From Magnetospira sp. QH-2 (GTDB lineage Bacteria > Pseudomonadota > Alphaproteobacteria > Rhodospirillales > Magnetospiraceae): DNA of 64,000 nucleotides. Both the position numbers and the translations under genes were made by a program. Position 1 is the first letter of the stretch. Every line of letters starts with the position of its first letter. Below, piece after piece: positions 1 to 9,401 of this stretch. The notes under the pieces are model-generated. The model was not told where the DNA came from, did not search any database, and worked only from the letters and a program-made list of their open reading frames with translations. The stretch is from contig NZ_FO538765.1 of the NCBI RefSeq assembly GCF_000968135.1, positions 3,298,001 to 3,362,000 on the forward strand. The letters are read 5' to 3'.

Positions 1-1001
1 TCCACGGCGCTGCGCAGGGAGGTCAGCGGATTCTTGATCTCGTGACTGACATCGGCGGCGAATCGTTCGATGGCGTCCATGCGGGTCCATAGGGCCGTGG
101 TCATGTCGCGCAGGGCATGGGACAAATCGCCGATTTCATCTTCGCGCTTGGTCAGGTCGGGAATGGTCCGGTTGCGGGCCAGGCTGGATCGGACTCGCTC
201 GGCGGCACGCGAAAGCAACCGAAGCGGTCGGGCAATGCTGGCCGCCAAATAAAGCGATAAAAGCACGGTAATGGCCAAAGCCAACCCCGAGATTTTCAGG
301 ATATCCAGTCGCACTTCCAGCAACGCCCGATCAACGCGGCTGGAATCGGTGGTCACCATCAAGGCGCCCAGCACATGCTTGTAGCGCTGAATGGGCACGG
401 CCACCGACAGCACGGCCGCCGGTCCGGGCAGGGCGCGCGCCGACATGGCGGCTTCCCCATGCAAAGCCATGACCACTTCCTCGTAGTCCGAGGCCCTTTG
501 GTCGGCATGTTCTTCATAAGGTTCCAGATCCGCCCGGCCGGGCAGCCAGTCGAACAGCCAGCGGCTCAGATCCAAGGCCTGGTCACCGATGTCTTCACTG
601 CCTGGGGGGGGTGGCAGATCTTCCACCTCGATAGACGCCTTGCCACCGATCAACCGCTTGGAATCGGCCATCAATTCCCCTCCAGGAGCAAACAGCCGCG
701 CCCGGGTCGGGGTATTGCGTACCATGGAACGGACCATTTGCCGGGCCATGGGGGGATAGAGTTCCTGTTCGGTCGGGGTGATCTGTACGATCGCCCCCTC
801 TCCCAGGGCGGCGGCAAACAATTCCGCATGCGTCCGCAGCACCGTCAACTCGGCGGAGATCAGAGCGCGGCGGTATTCTCCCAGATAGAGCATGCCGACC
901 ACCAACAAGACCAGTCCCAGCAGATTGACCGCCAGAATGCGGCGGGTGATCGGCGAAAAACGCCGCCGCCCCACTGCCCGTTTATGGTCCCCCGCCGTCA
1001 T
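1..1001 (-). CDS. chvG: Sensor histidine kinase, ChvG-like (C-terminus off window)
   Basis: Membrane sensor kinase that would phosphorylate the response regulator encoded just upstream. About 333 residues are visible. They comprise a hydrophobic segment near residues 20-44, a periplasmic sensor region, a second hydrophobic segment near residues 215-240, a HAMP linker, and the start of the dimerisation domain with the H-box ADVSHEIKNPLTSLRSAV (His near residue 320). The catalytic ATPase domain lies beyond the left edge. The start is the ATG at 999-1001, 16 bp downstream of the regulator's stop, so the two genes form one minus-strand operon. This order and architecture match the ChvI-ChvG envelope/acid-stress system of alphaproteobacteria. 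The family call is firm; the exact orthologue is likely but unproven. Confidence 0.85.
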   Translation of the reverse strand, partial: MTAGDHKRAVGRRRFSPITRRILAVNLLGLVLLVVGMLYLGEYRRALISAELTVLRTHAELFAAALGEGAIVQITPTEQELYPPMARQMVRSMVRNTPTRARLFAPGGELMADSKRLIGGKASIEVEDLPPPPGSEDIGDQALDLSRWLFDWLPGRADLEPYEEHADQRASDYEEVVMALHGEAAMSARALPGPAAVLSVAVPIQRYKHVLGALMVTTDSSRVDRALLEVRLDILKISGLALAITVLLSLYLAASIARPLRLLSRAAERVRSSLARNRTIPDLTKREDEIGDLSHALRDMTTALWTRMDAIERFAADVSHEIKNPLTSLRSAV

Positions 1002-1017
1002 TAACTAAGGTGTCCCT

Positions 1018-1722
1018 CTATTCCTTGTAGCGGTAGCCAACCCCGTAAAGGGTCTCGATTTGCTCGAAGGTATCGTCCATCTGGCGGAACTTCTTGCGCA
1101 GACGCTTGATGTGGCTGTCGATGGTGCGGTCATCCACATAGACATTGTCCCCATAGGCCGCATCGATCAATTGATCGCGGCTTTTCACATGCCCCGGGCG
1201 CTGTGCCAGGGCACGGACAATAAGGAATTCGGTAACCGTCAAATTCAAGGGCTTGCCTTTCCAGGCACATAAATGCCGGGCGGAATCCAACAACAGGTTG
1301 CCCTGTTCCAAGGTCTGGTCCGTATCGACGGGCTGGCCCCCGGCATCCTCCTCGGCCAATTCGTTGCGCCTGAGCAAGGCCTGAATGCGGGCGATGAGCA
1401 ACCGCTGGGAAAAAGGTTTCTTGATATAGTCATCAGCGCCCAGACGCAGGCCCAGGAGTTCGTCCACCTCTTCGTCTTTGGAGGTCAGAAAGATCACCGG
1501 CATGTCGCTTTCCTTGCGCAGCCGGGTGAGCAGTTCCATGCCATCCATACGCGGCATCTTGATATCCAAAACCGCCAGATCGCTGGGGGCATTGAGTAAT
1601 CCGGCCAGGGCTTCGGCACCGTCTTTATAGGTGGTGACGGCGAAGCCTTCGGCTTCCAGAGCCATGGTCACGGATGTCAGAATGTTTTGATCGTCGTCGA
1701 CCAGGGCGATGCTGTGGGTCAC
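1018..1722 (-). CDS. chvI: OmpR-family response regulator, ChvI-like
   Basis: DNA-binding response regulator of 234 residues. The receiver domain (about residues 4-120) shows the acidic triad VDDD at 8-11, the phospho-acceptor Asp53 in VLDIKMP, and the conserved Lys in the YIKKPF motif. A winged-helix transcriptional-regulator domain follows (about 135-232) with the OmpR signature [16 protein letters not shown] and the terminal wing GVGYRY. It precedes the ChvG-like kinase with a 16-bp gap. It would regulate envelope, acid-stress or host-interaction genes in related alphaproteobacteria. No internal defect is seen. Confidence 0.9.
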   Translation of the reverse strand: MTHSIALVDDDQNILTSVTMALEAEGFAVTTYKDGAEALAGLLNAPSDLAVLDIKMPRMDGMELLTRLRKESDMPVIFLTSKDEEVDELLGLRLGADDYIKKPFSQRLLIARIQALLRRNELAEEDAGGQPVDTDQTLEQGNLLLDSARHLCAWKGKPLNLTVTEFLIVRALAQRPGHVKSRDQLIDAAYGDNVYVDDRTIDSHIKRLRKKFRQMDDTFEQIETLYGVGYRYKE

Positions 1723-1785
1723 GGGGCCTCTCCTGCGGCTGGTTCAAGCGCTGTCATTATGAGATAGAGCCGAATTCCGGCAATA

Positions 1786-2220
1786 TTATGCTCCTTCGGC
1801 GACCAAACCAAGGCGCCTGCGCAGGCGATCCTGCAAATCCGCATCGGCCAATTTGTAATAGACCATGGAGACCACGGGGCGGCGGCTCACCAAACCGTCG
1901 GCATGGAGCCGTTCCAATTGCCGCAAAACCGTGGATTCCGCGCCGCCGATGAGGGTCGCCAGATCGCATTCGCAAAGCTCTTGATCCACCAGCGCTATCA
2001 GCAGCCGGGCGGCCATGGCCGATTCCACCTGTGGCTCGGCCTGCTGAATATCGGCGCAGATCTCGTCGGAGGCCAGGACAATCGGGCTGGCATCGTTGCA
2101 GGCCTTGCAGTCATAGGGCACCCGGACCAGCCCGCCGGGGATCAATCGGGCCCGAGCCTGTTCCATGACATCGGACTCCAGACAGCGGACCGGACACTCA
2201 ACCTGACTTTTTATTTCCAT
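1786..2220 (-). CDS. ArsR-like winged-helix regulator with extra cysteines
   Basis: Predicted 144-residue transcriptional regulator. The C-terminal half is an ArsR-type winged helix: the segment ELCECDLATLIG resembles the metal-binding ELCVCDL helix of ArsR repressors, followed by the recognition helix STVLRQLERLHADGLV and a wing ending in VYYKL. The N-terminal half is unusual, with Cys pairs in VECPVRC and YDCKAC that could form a second metal or redox site. The start at 2220 is preferred because GGGAG lies about 9 nt upstream. A longer 162-residue form from 2274 is possible but would overlap the 5' region of the divergent cbbY-like gene. The effector is unknown. Confidence 0.65.
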   Translation of the reverse strand: MEIKSQVECPVRCLESDVMEQARARLIPGGLVRVPYDCKACNDASPIVLASDEICADIQQAEPQVESAMAARLLIALVDQELCECDLATLIGGAESTVLRQLERLHADGLVSRRPVVSMVYYKLADADLQDRLRRRLGLVAEGA

Positions 2221-2347
2221 TCCATGGCGCTCCCATATCCAGACTTTGCACAGTGTAGCGGCAAAGTATGTCATCGTCCCTCTTGACGAAGCGGTTCTTC
2301 GGGGCCATCACCTCGGCGGGGAAACTTTCAGGAGCATAAGACTCATC

Positions 2348-3049
2348 ATGACCGAATTTAGCGCCCTTCTTTTCGACGTGGATGGAACCCTTGCCGAGTC
2401 CGAGGAGTTGCACCGCATCGCTTTCAACGAAACCTTTGCCACCTTTGGCCTCGACTGGGATTGGGATCCAACCCTTTACAAGAAGCTTCTCAAGGTCGGT
2501 GGCGGCAAGGAACGGATTCAGCACTATCTCCAGGACTACCTGAACGAGACCATGGAGTGGGAGAAGATCAATGAAATGCACGAGGCCAAGACCGTCGTGT
2601 ACCAAAATGGCGTCAAGGAAGGCCGACTGGTCTTCCGGCCTGGCATCGAAGCCTTGATCCGGTCCTGCCACGAGCGCGGGCAGAAGCAGGGGATTGTCAC
2701 CACCACCTCGCGCGGCAATGTTCATTCCCTGATCGAAGCCAACCTGGGCCCGGACGCCCATGGCTGGTTCGACGTTATTGTCACCGGCGAAGATGCGCCG
2801 TTGAAAAAGCCCGATCCGGGCCTTTACTTAGTGGCCCTGGAACGCCTGGGGATGCAGGGCGGGGCCTGCCTGGCCGTGGAGGATTCCGCCAACGGCCTGC
2901 AATCAGCCTTGGCCTGCGGCATTCCGACCATCATCACCCGCACCCCCTGGACCGAGGGCGACAGCTACGACGGCGCCTTGAAGATCTTTGACAATCTGGA
3001 AGGCGTCACCTTGGACGACCTGCGCGGCCTATTTAAGGACGCCGCATGA
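2348..3049 (+). CDS. cbbY: HAD-IA phosphatase, CbbY-like
   Basis: HAD-superfamily phosphatase of 233 residues. Motif I FDVDGTLAESEELH is at the N-terminus with nucleophile and acid/base aspartates; the cap domain contains KVGGGKERI, typical of CbbY; motif II lies in GIVTTTSRG, motif III in KKPDPGLY and motif IV in VEDSANG. CbbY proteins dephosphorylate xylulose-1,5-bisphosphate, a misfire inhibitor of RuBisCO, which fits the RuBisCO operon at 26 kb although this gene is not linked to it. The start at 2348 follows AGGAG at 2330-2334; upstream codons in the same frame look non-coding. The gene ends in an ATGA overlap with the next small gene. Confidence 0.85.
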   Translation: MTEFSALLFDVDGTLAESEELHRIAFNETFATFGLDWDWDPTLYKKLLKVGGGKERIQHYLQDYLNETMEWEKINEMHEAKTVVYQNGVKEGRLVFRPGIEALIRSCHERGQKQGIVTTTSRGNVHSLIEANLGPDAHGWFDVIVTGEDAPLKKPDPGLYLVALERLGMQGGACLAVEDSANGLQSALACGIPTIITRTPWTEGDSYDGALKIFDNLEGVTLDDLRGLFKDAA

Positions 3050-3351
3050 GCATCGGCGCGAGGCTTGAGAAAGCAACCGGCGGCAACCGGGAGCTGGACC
3101 GGGCCTTGCGTGATGCCTGGGACCCGGCCGAACAAGGCGATCCGCCCTATACGGAATCCGTTGATGCCTGCTTGGCGTTGGTGAAAAAAGTCCTGCCTGG
3201 CTGGCATTGGCATGTGGGCTGGGGAGCCTCGGGCTTCCTGCCCTACGCGATGATTTCCCGCGACGGTCGGGAGTTTCATGCCGACGGACCGACGGTGCCC
3301 TTGGCGCTATTGCGGGCAGTCGTGAAGGCGCTGGAAGAACCCGGCGAATGA
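3046..3351 (+). CDS. Small hypothetical protein
   Basis: A 101-residue protein translationally coupled to the CbbY-like gene by an ATGA overlap. It has no signal peptide or membrane segment. The central stretch, rich in Trp and His (PGWHWHVGWG), followed by GPTVPLALLRAVVKALE at the C-terminus, resembles small phage-associated or lysis-adjacent proteins of unknown function in alphaproteobacteria. No catalytic motif is visible and no function is assigned. Confidence 0.6.
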   Translation: MSIGARLEKATGGNRELDRALRDAWDPAEQGDPPYTESVDACLALVKKVLPGWHWHVGWGASGFLPYAMISRDGREFHADGPTVPLALLRAVVKALEEPGE

Positions 3352-3420
3352 GCGAACCTCGCTGTTGGCGAATGGCCGCTAATCCCGTACCATCGTCGGC
3401 GATGCTCGGGGAGGGACAAG

Positions 3421-5535
3421 ATGGCCGATACTATCCATGAGGATGCCGTAGACCAGAGGCGGATCCGCAACCTGATTTGGGGCGGCTTGGCGATTCTGAC
3501 CGCCATCGCGATCGTCGGGGTGTTCTTTGCCTATCGCTTCGTGGATTCGGAGCGGCTGCGGGCACAACAGGAATGGCAGATCCGCCTGGGCATCGTCGCC
3601 GATGGGCGCGCCGCCGCGGTCGCCGAATGGATCGATGGCAACTTCGCCGTCATCGAAGATCTTACCATCAACGAGTCCCTTCAACTTTATCTCACCGAAT
3701 TGGCCATGTCCGATTGGGACCGGCTGTCGGTCACCGACGAAGCGGCCCAGGCCGGCTACATGCTCAACCTATTGGTGGCCACCGCCGAGAAGGAAGGATT
3801 CGCCAGTCCGCTCTCCATGGCCGCCGAGACATCCAACGTGGGCCAGGCTGGTCTGGCTGGTCTGGCGCTGATCGCCGCCACCGGCGATGCCCTGGCCGTC
3901 ACACCGGGCATGCCCGCCTTCGACGAGCGGCTGATCGCCGCGTTTGACGCGGCCCTTTTGGGCAAACCCACCCTGATCGATATGTTCCCGTCTCAGGCCG
4001 GACCGGTGACCATGGGCTTCGCCCTGCCCGTCTATGGCCTGCAAGACGACCCCGAAGGAAAGGGCATCGGCGTTGTCATGGGTATCCGTGTGGTGGACGA
4101 GGACCTGTTCAAGCGCCTCAAACAGCCCGGCGAAGTGGCCAAGACCGCCGAGACTTACATGGTGCGCGCTGATGGCAACACGGTCACCTATCTGTCACCC
4201 TTGGCGGATGGCAGCGAGCCGCTGCAACGCAGCCTGGCCTTGGACACACCGCAGTTAGGCGCCGCCTTCGGGCTGAAAACGCCGGGTGGCTTCACCGTCG
4301 GTCGCGATTATAGCGGGGCCCAGGCGCTGGTTACCGCCCGAGCCATCGACAACACCCCTTGGACCCTGATCCGCAAGGTATCGCGCGACGAAGCCTTGGC
4401 GCAGGTGGACGAACGGCTGAACACCATCTTCACCGTATTTATCCTGTTGATCGTCGGCATTCTGATCACCCTGGTGGCTGTCTGGCGGCATGGCACCTCG
4501 GTGCGCGCCGCCCAGGCCGCCAAGAAGTTCCAGATCGCCGCCGAGCGCTTCGAAAACATGGTCAAGTTCATGCGCGTAGTGACCGACAGCCAGCCCACCG
4601 AGATCATGGCCGTGGACGCCGAAGGCCGTCTGACCTTCGCCAACAAGACAGCCGCGGACATCGCGGGCATGGAAAAAGACGACATGATGGGCAAGACCAT
4701 GTCGTCGATCTTCGGGCCGGTGAAAGCGGGTACCTATGCCGAGATCAACGGCCGAGTGATCGAGAACTTCAAGGCCGAGAAGGCCCTGCGCACCTTCCAC
4801 GACGACGACGGCAATCCCTATTGGTACCGCTCGGCCCATGTCCCCCTGCGTGGCGACCGGGACTATCCGCCCGCCTCGCTGACCATCCTCGACGACATCA
4901 CCGACCTGACCTTGGAGACTGAACGCTCCAAGCGCCGCCTGCTGCAATTGGTGGATACCCTGGTCGGCGTGGTGGACCGCCGCGATCCCTATTCGGCCAA
5001 CCATTCCTCGCGGGTGGCCGAGGTGGCGCTGGCGGTGTCAGAAGAGATGGGTCTGAACGAAGTCTCGCGCTCGACCGCCGAATTGGCCGGGCGGCTGATG
5101 AACCTGGGCAAGATTTTCATTCCCACCGAGCTGCTCACCAAGTCCGGACAGCTTACCGATGAGGAACGGGACCTGCTGGCCCGTTCCGTGGAAGTCAGCG
5201 CCGACATGATTGAAAAGGTGGAATTCGAAGGCCCGGTGGTCGACACCCTGCGCCAGATCGATGAAGCCTGGGACGGCAGCGGCCCGCGTGGCCTCAAAGG
5301 CGAGGACATCGTCGCTCCGGCGCGGGTGGTCAACCTGGCCAATGCCTTTGTCGGCATGCTCAGCCCGCGTGCCTATCGCGGCGCCTTCACCTTTGAAAAA
5401 GTCGAAGGGATCTTGATGGAAGAAGCCGAACGCAAGTTCGACCGCAAGGCCGTGCTTGCCCTGGTCCATTACTTGGAAAACAAGGATGGCCGCGAAACCT
5501 GGGCCCACTTCCGAGAAGATCCGACGGGGACATAA
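3421..5535 (+). CDS. Membrane sensor: periplasmic domain, PAS, degenerate HD-GYP
   Basis: A 704-residue membrane protein. Transmembrane segments near residues 17-40 and 335-358 flank a large periplasmic, Cache-like sensor region. A cytoplasmic PAS domain (about 385-485) and an HD-GYP-like domain (about 505-690) follow. In the last domain the framework is clear (NHSSRVAEVAL, NLGKIFIP, EWDGSG-like DEAWDGSGPRGL), but the catalytic HD pair has become MN, the HHE motif is lost, and GYP lacks its Tyr. It is therefore unlikely to hydrolyse cyclic di-GMP and may act as a binding or signalling scaffold. The ribosome site GGGAGG precedes the ATG. It converges with the hybrid kinase gene, ending 7 bp away. 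Confidence 0.8.
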   Translation: MADTIHEDAVDQRRIRNLIWGGLAILTAIAIVGVFFAYRFVDSERLRAQQEWQIRLGIVADGRAAAVAEWIDGNFAVIEDLTINESLQLYLTELAMSDWDRLSVTDEAAQAGYMLNLLVATAEKEGFASPLSMAAETSNVGQAGLAGLALIAATGDALAVTPGMPAFDERLIAAFDAALLGKPTLIDMFPSQAGPVTMGFALPVYGLQDDPEGKGIGVVMGIRVVDEDLFKRLKQPGEVAKTAETYMVRADGNTVTYLSPLADGSEPLQRSLALDTPQLGAAFGLKTPGGFTVGRDYSGAQALVTARAIDNTPWTLIRKVSRDEALAQVDERLNTIFTVFILLIVGILITLVAVWRHGTSVRAAQAAKKFQIAAERFENMVKFMRVVTDSQPTEIMAVDAEGRLTFANKTAADIAGMEKDDMMGKTMSSIFGPVKAGTYAEINGRVIENFKAEKALRTFHDDDGNPYWYRSAHVPLRGDRDYPPASLTILDDITDLTLETERSKRRLLQLVDTLVGVVDRRDPYSANHSSRVAEVALAVSEEMGLNEVSRSTAELAGRLMNLGKIFIPTELLTKSGQLTDEERDLLARSVEVSADMIEKVEFEGPVVDTLRQIDEAWDGSGPRGLKGEDIVAPARVVNLANAFVGMLSPRAYRGAFTFEKVEGILMEEAERKFDRKAVLALVHYLENKDGRETWAHFREDPTGT

Positions 5536-5542
5536 GTGCCTG

Positions 5543-7663
5543 TTATAACGCCGCCACTGCCGCAACCACCTGATCCAGCATGGGCATGAGGTCAGGCAGA
5601 TTCGCTGTGACCGTATCGCCGTCGTTCGCCTTGCCCGCCTGTTCCAGGGTGTAGCAGAGCTCGGCCAGGGCGGTGGCGCCAACGACCTTGGCGGAGGATT
5701 TCAGGCTATGGGCCGCGCCGCCTACGGCTTCCCAGTCTTCGGCCTCGCCCGCGCGCAGAATGTCCGCCGCCAGATCCCGCGCCGGGGGAACGAAATCAGC
5801 CATCAACTCGCGGATCATCTCCATATCATCGCCGAAGTTGCCGATCAGGAACGACAAGTCAATAATGCCGTCGTCGGCCTGGGGTACAGGCTCTTGGGCC
5901 TTTGGAGCGGGTTTGGGGGTCCCGTCTTCCAAGGGCAACCAGCGATCCAGCATGGCGCGCAGCAGGGGTAGTTCCACCGGCTTGAAAAGATAGTCGTCCA
6001 TGCCGCTATTAAAGAACTTGTCGGATTCTTCTTTCAGCGCCGAGGCGGTCACGGCGATGATGGGTATTCTTCCACCCTTCTCGACTTCCCCATCGCGGAT
6101 ACGACGAGTCAATTCGTAGCCATCCATTTCCGGCATATGGCAGTCCGTGAGCAGCAAGGCATAGCGACCGCTTTTCCAGGCTTCCAGGGCCAGCGCGCCA
6201 TTTTCGAACATCTCCGCCACATGGCCCAGACGTTCCAATTGCAGCGCCAAAACTTGTCTGTTGGTCGGATTGTCCTCGGCCACCAGGATCAAGTGCCCGG
6301 CCTCGGCGGCCTGCTCGACCGATGGTGCCACCACGGACACCTCCTCGACCTCTTCGGGCATTACCCAGGGGATCTCGCGACCCACGGCGATGGCCACCCC
6401 GTGATAGAAATCAATGCGCCGGATCGGATGACCGGTGCCATGTACCCGGCCGTCGACCTCCACGCAAGCCATCCCCCGGTGGCTGTCGTCCAAGCTGAGA
6501 ATCGCCGTGCCGCCGGCGATGGGATCGTCTTCCAAGGTTTGCTTGAGAGCAATCTGCTCCGCTTCCGGCCACTCCGGCGCCAGCACCAGCACGTCCCGTT
6601 TATCCTCGGCCAGCAGGTCCCGCACCACCTTCAGGTCCGCCACCACCTCAACGGCACAATGGGCCTGTTGCAGGTAGTCGGTGAGAATGGTTCGAGAATC
6701 CTGATCGGTAGCCGCCACCAGAGCCCGCAATCCGCTCAGATCCGGGTCCTTGGCCAGGCCCTCGGGCTGATCGGCGGTAATCAGCGGAATTTCCACCGAG
6801 AAGGTGGAGCCCTCGCCCGGCGCGCTCTCCACCTGAATTTCGCCCCCCATCAAGCGGGTCAGGTTCACGCAGATGGATAAACCGAGCCCGGTGCCGCCAA
6901 AGCGCCGTGTGGTATCGGCATCGGCCTGAGTGAAGGGCAAAAACAGGGCAGCCTGTTTCTCTTGCGGGATGCCGATGCCGCTGTCGGCCACGGACAGGCG
7001 CAGCCGATCTCCCGCCGCCTCGGCACGGAGCCAAACCCGACCACCGCTGCCCTCGGTGAACTTGACCGCATTGCCACCCAAATTGAACAGCACCTGTCGC
7101 AGGCGGACCGGGTCGCCCAAAATCCAGTCCGGTAACTTGGGATCCACGCGGGTCACCACCTGGAGACCTTTTTGGGCAGCGCCGGGCAAGAGGGTTTCCG
7201 CCACGCCGTTGAAAAGATCGTGCAAGCGGACGGGCACTTGTTCCAATTCCAATTGGCCCGCCTCGATCTTGGAGAAATCCAGGATGTCGTTGATGATATG
7301 GAGCAAGGAATAGGCCGATTCCCGAACAGTCGCCATCATCGCCTGTTGATCGGGACTCATGCGGGTATCGCGCAACAGGTCGATCATGCCGATGACCCCG
7401 TTCATGGGCGTACGGATCTCGTGGCTCATGGTGGCCAGGAACTGTGACTTGGCGCGGGTCGCCGCCTCGGCTTGAAGGCGGGCCTCTTTCAATTCTTCCT
7501 CGTTCCGATCAGAGATGCGCACAAGCCGCTTGGCGGTCTTGAGCAGCTTGGTATAACTGTCGAGCAAAGACCGGAACCGCTCCGGCTCGAGGGTTTCCTC
7601 TTCCAGATGCCGCTTGGCGGTTTCCACGACTCTCTTTTCGGACTCGAAGGGATCGAAGCTCAT
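5543..7663 (-). CDS. Soluble hybrid histidine kinase with receiver and HPt domains
   Basis: A 706-residue hybrid kinase without transmembrane segments. An N-terminal helical/coiled-coil region (about 10-70) leads to HisKA with the H-box [11 protein letters not shown] (His81), then HATPase_c with GNAVKF (N-box), DSGIGIP (G1) and GGTGLGLSI (G2). A degenerate receiver follows in which the acceptor position reads LVLAPEW, with no Asp. Next comes a functional-looking receiver with [10 protein letters not shown], and a C-terminal HPt domain with [13 protein letters not shown]. This is the classical multistep phosphorelay layout. The start at 7663 (MSFDPF) is chosen; in-frame codons further upstream run through the terminator hairpin of the preceding gene. 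The signal and the output regulator are unknown. Confidence 0.9.
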   Translation of the reverse strand: MSFDPFESEKRVVETAKRHLEEETLEPERFRSLLDSYTKLLKTAKRLVRISDRNEEELKEARLQAEAATRAKSQFLATMSHEIRTPMNGVIGMIDLLRDTRMSPDQQAMMATVRESAYSLLHIINDILDFSKIEAGQLELEQVPVRLHDLFNGVAETLLPGAAQKGLQVVTRVDPKLPDWILGDPVRLRQVLFNLGGNAVKFTEGSGGRVWLRAEAAGDRLRLSVADSGIGIPQEKQAALFLPFTQADADTTRRFGGTGLGLSICVNLTRLMGGEIQVESAPGEGSTFSVEIPLITADQPEGLAKDPDLSGLRALVAATDQDSRTILTDYLQQAHCAVEVVADLKVVRDLLAEDKRDVLVLAPEWPEAEQIALKQTLEDDPIAGGTAILSLDDSHRGMACVEVDGRVHGTGHPIRRIDFYHGVAIAVGREIPWVMPEEVEEVSVVAPSVEQAAEAGHLILVAEDNPTNRQVLALQLERLGHVAEMFENGALALEAWKSGRYALLLTDCHMPEMDGYELTRRIRDGEVEKGGRIPIIAVTASALKEESDKFFNSGMDDYLFKPVELPLLRAMLDRWLPLEDGTPKPAPKAQEPVPQADDGIIDLSFLIGNFGDDMEMIRELMADFVPPARDLAADILRAGEAEDWEAVGGAAHSLKSSAKVVGATALAELCYTLEQAGKANDGDTVTANLPDLMPMLDQVVAAVAAL

Positions 7664-7683
7664 GGGAAGGGTCCAACCTATAG

Positions 7684-7721
7684 AAAAAACACGGGGCGAA
7701 GTGTCGGCCTCGCCCCGTGTT
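7684..7721 (-). terminator. Rho-independent terminator of the Sel1 gene
   Basis: A 12-bp perfect inverted repeat (AACACGGGGCGA at 7688-7699 and TCGCCCCGTGTT at 7710-7721) with a 10-nt loop. On the minus strand the stem is followed by a run of six T. It lies between the Sel1-repeat gene and the hybrid kinase gene, so the two minus-strand genes are probably separate transcripts. Confidence 0.85.
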
Positions 7722-7747
7722 GCTGTCAACTATCAGAAAGGTGATGG

Positions 7748-8368
7748 TCAGCCTTTCTTGCCAAACTCGGCCCACCAATCATTGACCATCTTTTCCGCCC
7801 GTTCCAATTGACCGGCGGTCATATGCTTTTTCACGTCGTCGATGCTTTCCTGGATCTTGGCCCGGTCTTCATCGGTTTCGACGCCCCGCTGAACGATGTT
7901 GAACCACTTATAGGCCTTCACATAGTCGGGATTGGAGCCATAGGCCACCGCCACCCCTTCGCCAGTGGCAAACATCATACCCAAATTGTACTGCGCTGCG
8001 ATGCTGCCCTTTTCGGCGGCCTGGGTATACAATGACACGGCCTCGTCGGGGTTCTTCTGCAGCCAGCCCTTGCCCAAATGATAGAATCGCCCCAATCCGA
8101 ACTGGCCATTGGGATCCCCGGCGGCCGCGGACTGGCGATAGTATTTCAGCGCCTCGGTCTCGGAACGCTTCACGCCGTTGCCCTGTTCGTGCAGAGCGCC
8201 CATGTGGTAGGCGGCCTCGGCATCCCCATGGGCGGCGGCGGCGCGGAATTCTTTCACCGCCGTTTCCATGTCGCCCTTTTCCAGGGCCGCCAGCCCTTCT
8301 TCCACCCCGGCCTGGGCGGGAGCTGTCAGGGACAAGGCAACGACAAGGGCTGCAATCCAACGGATCAT
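7748..8368 (-). CDS. Secreted Sel1-repeat protein
   Basis: A 206-residue protein with a signal peptide (MIRWIAALVVALSLTAPAQA) and at least three Sel1-like repeats. They are recognisable as AAYHMGALHEQGNGV, GQFGLGRFYHLGKGW and AAQYNLGMMFATGEGV, each followed by an A-x-x-Y/W-Y helix. Sel1 repeats form alpha-solenoid scaffolds for protein contacts, so a periplasmic adaptor role is likely. The start at 8368 follows AAAGGAAC. A strong terminator lies downstream. The binding partner is unknown. Confidence 0.8.
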   Translation of the reverse strand: MIRWIAALVVALSLTAPAQAGVEEGLAALEKGDMETAVKEFRAAAAHGDAEAAYHMGALHEQGNGVKRSETEALKYYRQSAAAGDPNGQFGLGRFYHLGKGWLQKNPDEAVSLYTQAAEKGSIAAQYNLGMMFATGEGVAVAYGSNPDYVKAYKWFNIVQRGVETDEDRAKIQESIDDVKKHMTAGQLERAEKMVNDWWAEFGKKG

Positions 8369-8491
8369 GATGACGGGTTCCTTTCTGTTCTCACGGGATT
8401 TTGATGTCTCGGCGTCAACCCGCCCATTGCCTTGCGGCACCTGGCGGGGAATGATGCCCCATACAATATAACAATCGGATCGGCGGTCCAG

Positions 8492-9397
8492 ATGCGGCGT
8501 CTCATTCTCACCATCTTGTTACTCCTGGCCTCCCCGGCATCGGCCGATGAGCGGGGTGCCTTGATCGGACCGGAAGACCTTCCGAGCATGGGTAACATCC
8601 TGGTGCTGGAAGTTTCCGCGCCCGGCATTTCCACGCCGATGGCCCATATCCCCGGCGCCATCCATACCGCTTTTGCCGAAGATGGCTGGACCATGGACTA
8701 TCCGGGTCTGCCCGGCATGCTGCCGCCGACGGACGAACTGGCAAAGCGGGTTGGGGCCTTGGGTATCGGCGCGGACCGTTCGGTGATCATCGTTCCCACC
8801 ACCACCGATGACAACGGCTATGCCGCCGCGACACGAGTCTTTTGGAGTCTGCGCATGCTTGGTCATGCGAAACTGTATCTGCTTGACGGTGGATTGCCTG
8901 GCTACATGGCGGGGGGCCGGACAATGACCGACCGCCTGCCCCGCCCACATCCGATCACCTATCATCCGACACCGACCAAGCGCTGGCGGGCCGCCATCGG
9001 GCAGGTCTATGAGGGCAGCAGCGCGGGCACGCCGCCCATTGATCTGCGCCCGACGTCGGGCTTCATGGGCGAAGTCACCCATCCGCTGGTCAAACAGCCT
9101 GGTACCATCATTGAGGCGGTCAGCTTCCCGCCCGGCGCCTTCATTGATCCGGCGACCGGTCAATTCCGCCCATTGGACTATCTGGCCCACATTTTCGAAG
9201 ATACCCTGGGCAAGCCGCCGGGCACGGTGGTGCTGTTCAGCAACATGGGCTACCGCGCCGCCATCGGCTGGTTCGCCGTGCGCGAGATCATGGGCCTGAA
9301 AAATGTACGGCTTTTCGACGGATCCATGATCCAGTGGGATCAGGAAGACCGCGAGATCTACAACCCCTCCAATGATATGGGCGGGGCCATAGGGTAG
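8492..9397 (+). CDS. Exported rhodanese-fold protein lacking the catalytic Cys
   Basis: A 301-residue protein with a signal peptide (MRRLILTILLLLASPASA) and two rhodanese-type domains, as in sulfurtransferases. The N-terminal domain has HIPGAIH, and its central strand reads VIIVPTT. The C-terminal domain has PIDLRP and the active-site loop region VVLFSNMGYRAA. The catalytic Cys of the family sits in a C-x-x-G-x-R/T loop; here that position is Ser (SNMGYR), so sulfur transfer by the usual mechanism is not expected. It may have become a binding protein. It converges with the lectin-like gene, with only 4 bp between the stops. Confidence 0.75.
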   Translation: MRRLILTILLLLASPASADERGALIGPEDLPSMGNILVLEVSAPGISTPMAHIPGAIHTAFAEDGWTMDYPGLPGMLPPTDELAKRVGALGIGADRSVIIVPTTTDDNGYAAATRVFWSLRMLGHAKLYLLDGGLPGYMAGGRTMTDRLPRPHPITYHPTPTKRWRAAIGQVYEGSSAGTPPIDLRPTSGFMGEVTHPLVKQPGTIIEAVSFPPGAFIDPATGQFRPLDYLAHIFEDTLGKPPGTVVLFSNMGYRAAIGWFAVREIMGLKNVRLFDGSMIQWDQEDREIYNPSNDMGGAIG

Positions 9398-9401
9398 CGG
9401 A

